This document shows, in pieces, positions 1 through 6,378 of a stretch of 7,334 bases of DNA. The translations under genes were made by a program, and so were the position numbers. The stretch is taken from assembly GCA_003537495.1 (NCBI GenBank), contig DPSB01000404.1, forward strand, positions 1 through 7,334. Direction: 5' to 3'. The notes under the pieces were generated by a model that made no database searches, was not told where the DNA came from, and saw only the letters and a list, made by a program, of their open reading frames with translations. This DNA is from Cytophagales bacterium (lineage in GTDB: Bacteria > Bacteroidota > Bacteroidia > Cytophagales > Cyclobacteriaceae). Each line of letters starts with the position of its first letter. The first letter of the stretch is position 1.

Positions 1-789
1 CAAACTGAAGCTAAACCAGAACCCGTTTCGGCTACATTTAAAGGAAGCCGACTTGTCAACGGCCAAACGATTGAAACACGACACAAAGGCGAACTGGAAT
101 TTATTTTTGCACATCGCTTTGGTGCTGTGAATGGTGGCGCATACGAATTGTTCGGACTCGATCAGGCTTTTGTACGGATTGGGTTAGAGTATGGATTTAC
201 AGATAAACTCAGTGCGGGTTTTGGTCGTAATTCGGTTGATAAAACGATGGATGCTTATCTGCGGTACAAGTTAATTAGCCAAAAACAAAATGGTATGCCC
301 GTAACTATTACGGTCTTTACAAATGCTGCGGTACGTGTCTCACCCCGAAAGGCAGATGCTACCTACGATATAACATTAGAAGACCGTATGTCGTACACCA
401 CACAGTTTTTGATTGCCCGCAAGTTTACACCGGCACTTTCATTACAAGTAATGCCCACGCTGGTTCATCGCAACACTGTTGATCAAAGTCGGGAGAAGAA
501 CGATCAATTTGCATTAGGGTTTGGTGGCAGGTTAAAGGTATCGCGTAGTGTATCTCTCAACTCAGAGTATTACTATCGACTTGGTGTTCCAGCGGCCAAT
601 CAATATTACAACGCACTTGGTTTTGGTATTGATATTGAAACCGGTGGCCATGTTTTTCAATTGGTGCTTACCAACACCCGTGGCTTAACCGAGCGCGCTT
701 TTCTAACTGAAACAGGTGGCAATTTTTTTGATGGTGATATTCATTTGGGATTTAATGTAACGCGGTCGTTTCAGGTGAAGAAGAAGTAA
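1..789 (+). CDS. DUF5777-like outer-membrane beta-barrel protein (5' end outside window)
   Basis: The frame is open from base 1 to the TAA at 787-789, giving 262 visible residues. A GTG at 127 is not the real start, because the family-like sequence begins well before it (ATFKGSRLVNGQTIETRHKG). I recognise the DUF5777 pattern from memory: ATFKG-RL-NG--IETR-KGELEF-F-HRFG, then GAYE-FGLDQ and R-GLEYGFTDKL--G-GRNS--KT-D-YLRYK. The rest is alternating short hydrophobic and aromatic strands with polar turns, as expected of an outer-membrane barrel, and it ends in a basic FQVKKK. The signal peptide must lie upstream of the window. The molecular function of the family is not known to me; an envelope location is inferred from the barrel pattern. 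The gene is followed by a small hairpin and then by a new promoter, so it is probably the last gene of its transcript. Confidence 0.75.
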   Translation, partial: QTEAKPEPVSATFKGSRLVNGQTIETRHKGELEFIFAHRFGAVNGGAYELFGLDQAFVRIGLEYGFTDKLSAGFGRNSVDKTMDAYLRYKLISQKQNGMPVTITVFTNAAVRVSPRKADATYDITLEDRMSYTTQFLIARKFTPALSLQVMPTLVHRNTVDQSREKNDQFALGFGGRLKVSRSVSLNSEYYYRLGVPAANQYYNALGFGIDIETGGHVFQLVLTNTRGLTERAFLTETGGNFFDGDIHLGFNVTRSFQVKKK

Positions 790-810
790 CGCCCTGGGTT
801 TTTAAGGGCG
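790..810 (+). terminator. Weak candidate terminator hairpin after the barrel gene
   Basis: CGCCCT (790-795) pairs with AGGGCG (805-810) around a 9-nt loop, starting one base after the TAA stop. The stem is GC-rich but only 6 bp and no clear T-run follows, so intrinsic termination is plausible rather than shown. A second small hairpin, ATCAA/TTGAT (816-829), follows and overlaps the next promoter's -33 element. Confidence 0.35.
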
Positions 811-824
811 AATAGATCAAACTC

Positions 825-854
825 TTGATTTACCCCTTCACTTTTTTAGCTTTG
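825..854 (+). promoter_or_regulatory. Bacteroidota-type promoter for the symporter-osmC-metZ operon
   Basis: TTG at 825-827 is followed by a 19-nt spacer and TAGCTTTG at 847-854, which matches the Bacteroidota -33 TTG / -7 TAnnTTTG consensus. Transcription would start near 860, about 20 nt before the TTG start codon at 883. Just after the -7 box lies an inverted repeat, CGGTTT (855-860) and AAACCG (866-871) with a 5-nt loop. It would sit at the very 5' end of the mRNA or serve as an operator; its role is unknown. Confidence 0.6.
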
Positions 855-882
855 CGGTTTACTTAAAACCGTTCGCCTCAAG

Positions 883-2277
883 TTGCTGCTTGCCTCCATT
901 CTTGTTTACCTGTTACTCACCGTCCTCATCGGGTATTGGGCATCGCGCAAAGTGCGCACCGCGGGCGATTTTATGCTGGCTGGCAGAAGTTTGCCTTTGT
1001 TCCTTAGTTCATCAGCATTATTCGCCACCTGGTTTGGCTCCGAAACCGTTTTCGGTGCATCTTCGGAGTTTCTGAAAGGCGGACTCTACAACGTAATCGA
1101 AGATCCGTTTGGGGCCGCGTTATGTTTGGTGTTGTTCGGGTTATTCTTTGCCCGCAAACTGTATAACATGAATCTGCTCACGTTGGGCGATTTCTTTAAA
1201 GTGCGTTATGGCAAACGCCTCGAACTGGTAGCCGGAGTTTTCATTGTGCCTTCGTATGTTGGCTACATTGCTGCGCAGTTAGTGGCAATGGGTTTAATTC
1301 TGAATGTGGTTACCGGCATGGCCATCTGGCAAGGAGTGGTGGCCTCGGCCGTGGTGGTAACATTCTATACCTACATAGGTGGAATGTGGGCCATCTCCAT
1401 TACCGATTTTGTTCAGAGCATTATCATCATCGGTGGTTTATTGGTGTTGGCTATTATCCTTTCGGGAAAGGCTGGCGGAGTAACGACTGTACTAAATAAT
1501 GTTCAACCCGACACATTTCGGTTTTTTCCAGAAGCGTCAGCTACGGAAATTATAACGTGGCTTGCTGCATGGTCGGTACTCGGGCTTGGTTCTATTCCAT
1601 CGCAAGATGTTTTTCAACGTGTGATGTCATCCAATTCGGTAAACACTGCCGTGCGCTCCAGCTTTATTGCTGCCGGGCTGTACTTAACGGTTGCCATGTT
1701 ACCGTTGTTCATCAGTTTGTGCGTGCGTCATCTTTACCCCGAGTTTACACAAGGCGATACGCAATTGGCATTACCAAGTATGGTGTTGGCACATGCTACC
1801 ATGCCCGTGCAGATTTTATTTTTTGGATCCTTGCTTTCCGCTATTATGAGTACAACCAGTTCGGCCATTCTGGCTCCGGCCGCAATTTTCTCAGAGAATC
1901 TGGTAAAGCCATTAGCTAAACACCGCCTTACCGATAAACATTTTCTGGCCATTACCCGGTTTGCTGTTTTAGGATTTGCTTCCATTGCTACGGTGATGGC
2001 CTGCTTGCGATCAAATATTTACGAGTTAGTTGGCGAATCGTCTATACTTAGTCTGGTATCTTTGTTTGTGCCTATGGTTTTGGGATTGTATTGGAAAAGA
2101 GCGTCTTCAATGGGGGCACTGCTAGCCATGATAACCGGCATACTTACCTGGCTAATTGCTAAGCAGGTAGCGTTAGCCGTACCGGAGTTGGTTCCGGCCG
2201 TAGCGGTAAGTTTTGTAAGTATGGTTGTAGGTAGTTTGATTTGGAAAAACAAAGTAAGTTCAGATGATAAAAGTTGA
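883..2277 (+). CDS. Sodium:solute symporter (SSS family)
   Basis: This 464-residue integral membrane protein has about 13 hydrophobic segments, as expected for the LeuT-fold SSS family, which couples solute uptake to sodium entry. Family landmarks are the first helix followed by ASRKVRTAGDFMLAGRSLP (19-38), the segment FATWFGSETVFGASSEF (47-63), DPFGAAL (74-80), NLLTLGDFFKVRYG (97-110), and SAIMSTTSSAIL (319-330). In the last, the S323/T324 pair is at the place expected for the Na2 site (inferred by pattern, not alignment). The substrate cannot be read from the sequence. The start is TTG at 883: the frame is open back only to a TAG at 847-849 with no upstream ATG, and the first in-frame ATG (residue 31) would remove the first helix. 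It is the first gene of a three-gene operon and its last 14 bases overlap the OsmC gene. Confidence 0.88.
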   Translation: MLLASILVYLLLTVLIGYWASRKVRTAGDFMLAGRSLPLFLSSSALFATWFGSETVFGASSEFLKGGLYNVIEDPFGAALCLVLFGLFFARKLYNMNLLTLGDFFKVRYGKRLELVAGVFIVPSYVGYIAAQLVAMGLILNVVTGMAIWQGVVASAVVVTFYTYIGGMWAISITDFVQSIIIIGGLLVLAIILSGKAGGVTTVLNNVQPDTFRFFPEASATEIITWLAAWSVLGLGSIPSQDVFQRVMSSNSVNTAVRSSFIAAGLYLTVAMLPLFISLCVRHLYPEFTQGDTQLALPSMVLAHATMPVQILFFGSLLSAIMSTTSSAILAPAAIFSENLVKPLAKHRLTDKHFLAITRFAVLGFASIATVMACLRSNIYELVGESSILSLVSLFVPMVLGLYWKRASSMGALLAMITGILTWLIAKQVALAVPELVPAVAVSFVSMVVGSLIWKNKVSSDDKS

Positions 2278-2683
2278 AATCAATCGTGTTGATGCTGACT
2301 TCCGGATGGAAGCAGTTAACGACAAAGGCAATAGTATAATTATGGATGCTGGTGAATCCGATGGTGGTCATGATTCTGGCTTTCGTCCGATGCAGTTGTT
2401 GCTGGCCGCTTTAGGAGGATGCAGTGCTATTGACCTGATTGCCATTCTGCGCAAGCAACGCGAACCCCTTAACGATGTAAAGATTACCGTTACCGGTGAA
2501 CGCGAAGCTGGAGTAGTACCTGCGCTTTATACCGAAGCCCACATTCATTTTAAATTGTTTGGAGCTGTTAATCGCGACAAAGCAGAAAGGGCCGTGGCAT
2601 TATCAGTTGATAAGTATTGTTCGGTAGCTAAAACCTTAGAGAAGACTGCCAAAGTCACCTACAGTTTTGAAATCATTGCCTGA
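2264..2683 (+). CDS. OsmC family protein, YhfA-like
   Basis: This 139-residue cytoplasmic protein has the two conserved cysteines of the OsmC/Ohr fold: C53 in GGCSAIDLIAIL and C119 in DKYCSVAKTLEKTA. In OsmC and Ohr such a pair reduces organic peroxides. The motifs GGCSAID, EKYCSVA-like DKYCSVA and the closing TYSFEII agree with my memory of Escherichia coli YhfA, so this is more likely the YhfA branch than classical Ohr; substrate and reductant are not established by the sequence. The ATG overlaps the symporter's end by 14 nt, and the TGA stop shares one base with the next ATG (TGATG). Translation of the three genes is therefore probably coupled. There is no signal peptide and no sign of damage. 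Confidence 0.88.
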   Translation: MIKVEINRVDADFRMEAVNDKGNSIIMDAGESDGGHDSGFRPMQLLLAALGGCSAIDLIAILRKQREPLNDVKITVTGEREAGVVPALYTEAHIHFKLFGAVNRDKAERAVALSVDKYCSVAKTLEKTAKVTYSFEIIA

Positions 2684-3861
2684 TGAAAAAGAAGAATTTT
2701 GAAACCAGCGCCATTCGCACCCAGTCTTCGCGTACCGGCAATCGCGAGCACTCGGTACCCTTGTACTTAACTTCCAGTTTTGTATTTGAAGATGCCGAGC
2801 AGGCACGCGCACTTTTTGCCGATGAAATCCCCGGTAATATTTATACTCGCTTTTCCAATCCCAACAATAACGAGTTGATTGAAAAACTTTGTTTGTTGGA
2901 AGGCACCGAAGATGGAATTGCTACTGCATCGGGTATGGCCGCTATGTATAGCAGTATGGCTGCGTTGTTGAAAGCCGGAGATCATGTGCTGGCTTCACGC
3001 TCGGTGTTTGGTTCTACACACCAGATTTTAAATACATTGTTTCCGAGATTCAACATCAGTTCTACTTATGCCGATATTGCTGATCCTGCTTCGTGGGAAA
3101 GTAAGATACAGCCTAACACAAAAATGATTTTTGTAGAAACACCCTCTAATCCGGCATTGGATATTATTGATCTGGAGTGGTTGGGTAAGTTGGCGCAAAA
3201 GCATAATCTGATTTTAAACGTTGATAATTGTTTTGCTACTCCGTATTTGCAAAACCCTGCGCAATGGGGTGCGCATTTAGTAACACATTCAGCTACCAAG
3301 TTTATTGATGGCCAGGGCCGTGTGATTGCCGGTGCAGTACTTGGTAAAAAAGAGTTAATTAAAGAAGTGCGCTTTTTCGCGCGACATACCGGGCCCGCGC
3401 TTTCACCTTTTAATGCATGGGTGCTTTCAAAAAGTCTGGAGACGCTTGCTGTACGGATGGATCGCCATTGTGCACAGGCACACGAGCTGGCAAAATTTCT
3501 GGAGCAACATCCTGATGTGGAACGCGTGAAATATCCGTTCTTAGAATCGCATCCACAACATACATTGGCTAAAAAGCAAATGCGGTTGGGTGGGGGTGTG
3601 GTTACGTTTGAAATCAAAGGCGGCCTCGAGCGTGGCCGTAAATTTCTGAACTCATTAAAAATGCTTTCGCATTCGGCCAACCTGGGCGACACGCGAAGCA
3701 TTGCCACACATCCGGCTTCTACCACACACTCTAAACTTACCGATGCCGAGCGTTTGGCAGTTGGTATTACGCCAGGCCTTGTTCGCATTTCAGTTGGCCT
3801 CGAAACCTATTCCGATATTCAAGCGGATGTAGCCCAGGCAATTGAAGCGAGTAGAGGATAG
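2683..3861 (+). CDS. metZ: MetZ-like O-succinylhomoserine sulfhydrylase (trans-sulfuration PLP enzyme)
   Basis: This 392-residue protein is full length for the Cys/Met-metabolism PLP family. It shows YTRFSNPN (54-61, phosphate-binding Tyr and Arg from the partner subunit), ATASGMAAM (80-88), FVETPSNP (150-157), the aspartate D181 in NVDNCFATPYLQ that contacts the PLP nitrogen, the Schiff-base lysine K206 in HSATKFIDGQGR, and the C-terminal LSHSANLGDTRSIATHPAS (328-346). The GQGR directly after the lysine motif and the N-terminal TSSFVFEDAEQARALFADE resemble MetZ, which makes homocysteine from O-succinylhomoserine and sulfide. Acetylhomoserine sulfhydrylase, cystathionine gamma-synthase or gamma-lyase activity cannot be excluded from sequence alone. 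It is the last gene of the operon, starting within the OsmC stop codon, and ends just before a hairpin. No SAM riboswitch precedes it, as there is no gap in which one could sit. Confidence 0.85.
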   Translation: MKKKNFETSAIRTQSSRTGNREHSVPLYLTSSFVFEDAEQARALFADEIPGNIYTRFSNPNNNELIEKLCLLEGTEDGIATASGMAAMYSSMAALLKAGDHVLASRSVFGSTHQILNTLFPRFNISSTYADIADPASWESKIQPNTKMIFVETPSNPALDIIDLEWLGKLAQKHNLILNVDNCFATPYLQNPAQWGAHLVTHSATKFIDGQGRVIAGAVLGKKELIKEVRFFARHTGPALSPFNAWVLSKSLETLAVRMDRHCAQAHELAKFLEQHPDVERVKYPFLESHPQHTLAKKQMRLGGGVVTFEIKGGLERGRKFLNSLKMLSHSANLGDTRSIATHPASTTHSKLTDAERLAVGITPGLVRISVGLETYSDIQADVAQAIEASRG

Positions 3862-3868
3862 GATGAGC

Positions 3869-3890
3869 AGTAGTTTTTTGCTTAACTACT
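3869..3890. terminator. Candidate bidirectional hairpin between convergent genes
   Basis: AGTAGTT (3869-3875) pairs perfectly with AACTACT (3884-3890) around an 8-nt loop. It begins 8 bp after the metZ stop and covers the ancestral stop codon of the convergent remnant (3889-3891). The stem is AT-rich and no T-run follows the right arm, so it would be weak. Its position between converging transcripts favours a shared terminator. Confidence 0.4.
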
Positions 3891-3891
3891 A

Positions 3892-4413
3892 CAATCCCTT
3901 TGGCAGTTTCGTGGATTTGGCGGCAGCCGTTTCAAAGTAAAACGCTACTGTGCCATTGCTTTCACGTTCGGTGGCGCGGTTGTATTCCAGTATCAACGCA
4001 TTGGTTTCATTGCCTTGCAGGTATTCGATGCGAAAGGTGTAGGTGTTCTTTTCAAGTTTTCGTTAGATTGATTTTACAGACTTGCCCCAACTCTCTTTAA
4101 TGTTCTGCACCTGCGTTTCACTCATGCCACCCAGTTTTACAGGGCCACCCACTACACTCCACTCTTCATTTTTGCCCTGCACAGGAGTAAGCGTAAGTTG
4201 GTTTCCGTTAAGCGTGTATGTACCACTTTCGTATTTCAGAATGTTTAACTCGGTGTAAGCCGAAGCACCAATATATACGAAACGATAGGTGCCATTGCTA
4301 TTGAACACATATTGATGAACTTCATGGCCACCCGTATGGTAACTCATCACACCGCCAGGGTACTTTTCATACGATTTCGCTTCCCAAATTTTTCCGGTAA
4401 GCGGAGCGTTGAT
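3892..4413 (-). repeat. Lipocalin-like domain copy D3 (in the remnant)
   Basis: This third copy of the domain starts at INAPLTGKIWEA and keeps the core pattern NGTYRF, ESGTY, NGNQLTL-P, NEEWSV and RKLEK-TY-F. It matches D2 from its first residue (INAP) to its last (AAKS), so D3 is the counterpart of D2 rather than D1. It is interrupted by the TAA at 4063-4065. Confidence 0.8.
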
Positions 4414-4470
4414 TTCTTTAGCTGCCGATGTATTGCTTGCCAGAGATGGAGTGTTGGTTGTCGGAGGTGT

Positions 4471-4629
4471 AAAGCCCGGTGGATTATCGATTAATGATTT
4501 ATCTATTGCTCGTGTATTATACGAAGCAGTATTGTTTTCTTGTTTACCCTCGCGTTGCGTTTCCTTAGGTGATCGTAACAAGAGTGTTAGTTCCGAATAT
4601 TCCTTGAACTCAAACGAGTAGGTAACGGG
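4471..4629 (-). repeat. 159-bp direct repeat, copy 2 (perfect over 4568-4629)
   Basis: This stretch matches 5284-5442 at a constant offset of 813 bp without gaps. I count 12 mismatches in 4471-4567 and none in the 62 bp from 4568 to 4629. Homology stops abruptly at 4629/5442: the next bases are GCGCAC here and CTCCAG in the other copy. Confidence 0.9.
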
Positions 4630-4695
4630 GCGCACGGCAACACAGAAGCAAACAGGCTGTATGCACTTCGTGATGGAGAAGCACTCTATAATTTC

Positions 4696-6306
4696 CTACT
4701 TCGTAAACAAGGCAGACTTTGCAGCGGTTGTTTCAAAGAAACAACTTTGATTGTTTTGTCCGGGGCTGCCTTCTCGCTGTGTATCTTGTGTATGTTTTAG
4801 GCATAATGCATTGGCTTCATTTCCTTGCCAATATTCTATGGTAAAGGAGTAGGTTATTTTTTCTAATTTTCGTGAGCTTGTCTTCACTAGTTTTATTCTT
4901 TTTTCCAGCGTATTCCTTTTAGTTTCTGCACTCATGCCATTATTAATATTGCCTACACTCCATTCTTCGTTTGTACCTTTTAGCGGTGTAATGGTAAGCT
5001 GATTGCCATTTACAGAGTAAGTGCCGCTTTCGTACTGCAATACATTTGCAGGGTTGGTTGCAACGGCTGATGCGGCATTATATACAAATTGGTAGGTGCC
5101 GTCTGTGTTAAATTTATATTGATAAATCCAGAAACCACCGGTATGGAAACCACTCATACTGCCATAGGAAGCTCCATGCTTTTCCAATGTCTGAGCTTCC
5201 CATATTTTTCCTGCGATGGGAGCGTTGATTTCCGCGCCTGTCGATTTGCTGCTCGCTTGAGGTGGAGCAGCTTGCTGAACTTTAAATCCGGGTGGATTAT
5301 CGATCAATGATTTATCCGTTGCTCTTGTAGTATAAGAAGCAGTATTGTTTTCTTGTTGACCTTCGCGTTGCGTTTCATTGGGTGATCGTAACAAGAGTGT
5401 TAGTTCCGAATATTCCTTGAACTCAAACGAGTAGGTAACGGGCTCCAGCTTCCAGCTACTAGACTTAACTAATTTTCCCCATTCACTTGTTCTTCCGCTG
5501 GGTGCTTTACTCCACCATTCGCCTTTACCGCTTTTGGGTGAAATTGTAAGTTGATTTCCATTAACGGAGTAAGTACCTGTTTCATACACAAACAGAATGT
5601 CTTTTACATGTACCATCCAATTCTTTGTGCGAAATGTATAGGTGCCATCGGCATGAAACAAATACTCTCTTCGCATGTACCCGCCACTGTATTGGGCATA
5701 ACCATTGAAATAGCCGCTTACTTCCGAATTGTAATAAACCCACAAACCTACTATGGATGAGTTGTTGCTATTGTTGTTGGCGGACGGGTTGTTCGTGGTT
5801 GTTGTGTTGGATGTCATTTTTTTTAACTCCAACGAATTGATAAACGTGAGCAAATCGTTTTGATACTGTTGCGTGTTGGTCATTAACACGGCAGCAACAG
5901 TTTGATCATAACCCGTGGCGGTAATCAATGTGGCCAATCCCTTTACGTTTCCATCAACATAATTTCCGTTACCGGAATGAATTTCCCAACCACTATCATG
6001 TTCAGGTTTTATTTTAACGGGTTGAGTAATCGAGTTCACTGTATTTACCAACAACGATTTCCACTGGTTACTAAAATCATTTTCGGCCGAACCGGAAGAA
6101 GGCATTCCTTTGGTAACAATAGCAATGGCATAGCCACCGGTTTTGTTGTCGGTGATAAACAATTGCACACCACCATCCACTTGTTGTGTTTGCCAGCCAT
6201 TGGGCACGGTGTACGAAACGATGTCGTAGGTTTGTTTTTGGGCAAGGCTGTTAAAACTTAGAAAGAGGATTGCAAAAAAAAGCAATGGGGGATTGAACAG
6301 TTTCAT
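4696..6306 (-). CDS. Secreted protein with MOG1/PsbP-like N-domain and two lipocalin-like repeats
   Basis: This 536-residue protein starts with a clear signal peptide (hydrophobic stretch about 7-20, likely cut after LAQ at 21-23). Residues about 25-160 (YDIVSYTVPNGWQ to TFINSLELKK) look like a MOG1/PsbP-type domain, a tentative fold guess. An Asn/Thr/Ser-rich linker (164-184) follows, then two repeats: D1 (about 185-341) with DGTYTF, ETGTYSVNGNQLTISP and WGKLVKSSSWKLE, and D2 (about 359-536) with DGTYQF, ESGTYSVNGNQLTITP and KLVKTSSRKLE. This pattern is typical of lipocalin-like proteins of Bacteroidota, which in my memory usually have one such C-terminal domain. A ligand is not predictable. 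ATG at 6304-6306 is chosen because the signal peptide follows at once. No lipoprotein cysteine and no C-terminal sorting domain are seen. It lies 72 bp downstream of the propeller gene on the same strand. Downstream, the frame continues past the TAG into a truncated copy. Confidence 0.85.
   Translation of the reverse strand: MKLFNPPLLFFAILFLSFNSLAQKQTYDIVSYTVPNGWQTQQVDGGVQLFITDNKTGGYAIAIVTKGMPSSGSAENDFSNQWKSLLVNTVNSITQPVKIKPEHDSGWEIHSGNGNYVDGNVKGLATLITATGYDQTVAAVLMTNTQQYQNDLLTFINSLELKKMTSNTTTTNNPSANNNSNNSSIVGLWVYYNSEVSGYFNGYAQYSGGYMRREYLFHADGTYTFRTKNWMVHVKDILFVYETGTYSVNGNQLTISPKSGKGEWWSKAPSGRTSEWGKLVKSSSWKLEPVTYSFEFKEYSELTLLLRSPNETQREGQQENNTASYTTRATDKSLIDNPPGFKVQQAAPPQASSKSTGAEINAPIAGKIWEAQTLEKHGASYGSMSGFHTGGFWIYQYKFNTDGTYQFVYNAASAVATNPANVLQYESGTYSVNGNQLTITPLKGTNEEWSVGNINNGMSAETKRNTLEKRIKLVKTSSRKLEKITYSFTIEYWQGNEANALCLKHTQDTQREGSPGQNNQSCFFETTAAKSALFTK
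4699..5232 (-). repeat. Lipocalin-like domain copy D2 (C-terminal, intact gene)
   Basis: Residues about 359-536, beginning at INAPIAGKIWEA. It shares DGTY-F, GTYSVNGNQLTI-P, KLVK-SS-KLE--TYSF and the T-REG turn with D1, but at clearly lower similarity than D3 shows. It ends with FETTAAKS, the same tail as D3. Confidence 0.8.
5284..5442 (-). repeat. 159-bp direct repeat, copy 1 (perfect over 5381-5442)
   Basis: This copy encodes residues 289-341 of the intact gene, the last strands of D1. Its partner is at 4471-4629, same orientation and same reading frame. The 813-bp offset equals 271 codons. Confidence 0.9.
5284..5754 (-). repeat. Lipocalin-like domain copy D1 (first domain of intact gene)
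   Basis: Residues about 185-341, from SIVGLWVYY to DNPPGF. It is aromatic-rich (YFNGYAQYSGGYMRREY) before the shared DGTYTF and ETGTYSVNGNQLTISP core. It has no FET-AAKS tail; instead it ends in the segment that is duplicated at 4471-4629. Confidence 0.8.
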
Positions 6307-6378
6307 AGCTTTAAAACTTTATGCAGTAAAAATACATTGCTGTGATGTTGATGGGTATCGTTTAAAAGGATGATTTTT

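Larger units (their letters stand above)
3889..4635 (-). pseudogene. 5'-truncated, stop-interrupted copy of the lipocalin-like repeat gene
   Basis: This is a partial duplicate of the gene at 4696-6306. From 4629 down it repeats that gene's D1 tail (PVTYSFEFKEYSELTLLLRS to DNPPGF, 49 of 53 residues identical), then a different Ser/Thr/Pro linker, then a lipocalin-like domain (D3) with GKIWEA, NGTYRFVY, YESGTY and LNGNQLTLTP. The signal peptide, N-terminal domain and most of D1 are missing. A GTG at 4633-4635 is the only start giving the intact piece and lies outside the homologous part. A TAA at 4063-4065 stops the frame; the parent has TCA (Ser) there, so one base change accounts for it. Beyond it the same frame continues with clear homology (RKLEK-TY-F-IEY-QGNE-NAL, then FET-AAKS) to a second stop at 3889-3891. 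I call it a remnant. A displaced C-terminal cassette, or a sequencing error at 4064, are the alternatives. Confidence 0.8.

Noticed and set aside
1557..1919. Plus-strand open frame of 120 codons within the symporter gene
   Set aside because: It is out of frame with a clear membrane protein, is rich in Cys and His, and has no recognisable domain.
2159..2371. SAM or cobalamin riboswitch for metZ
   Set aside because: The genes overlap, so no leader exists before osmC or metZ, and the operon leader is only about 20 nt.
3066..3788. Minus-strand open frame of 240 codons inside metZ
   Set aside because: It is a shadow of metZ in the opposite strand; the composition is Cys/Arg/Ser-rich with no family pattern, while the plus-strand protein is unmistakable.
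3900..4100. Plus-strand open frame of 66 codons after metZ
   Set aside because: It lies opposite the remnant's homologous tail, which explains the sequence; the translation is Trp/Cys/His-rich with no pattern.
4630..4710. Plus-strand translation that looks protein-like (reads ANRLYALRDGEALYNFLLRK) in the 66-bp junction
   Set aside because: The protein-like part is only about 30 residues, has no start of its own, and runs into the antisense of the intact gene before a stop. It is probably chance, although the origin of this short junction is unexplained.
5902..6261. Plus-strand open frame of 119 codons opposite the signal-peptide end of the lipocalin-like gene
   Set aside because: It is antisense to a well-supported gene with signal peptide and repeats, and shows no family motif.
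6327..6334. TATTTTTA on the minus strand as a -7 promoter box for the lipocalin-like gene
   Set aside because: It lacks the final G of TAnnTTTG and there is no TTG about 19-20 nt upstream.
6361..6378. A/T-rich stretch after the propeller gene as a terminator
   Set aside because: Only an A:T stem of four pairs can form, without GC content, so it is not a convincing hairpin.
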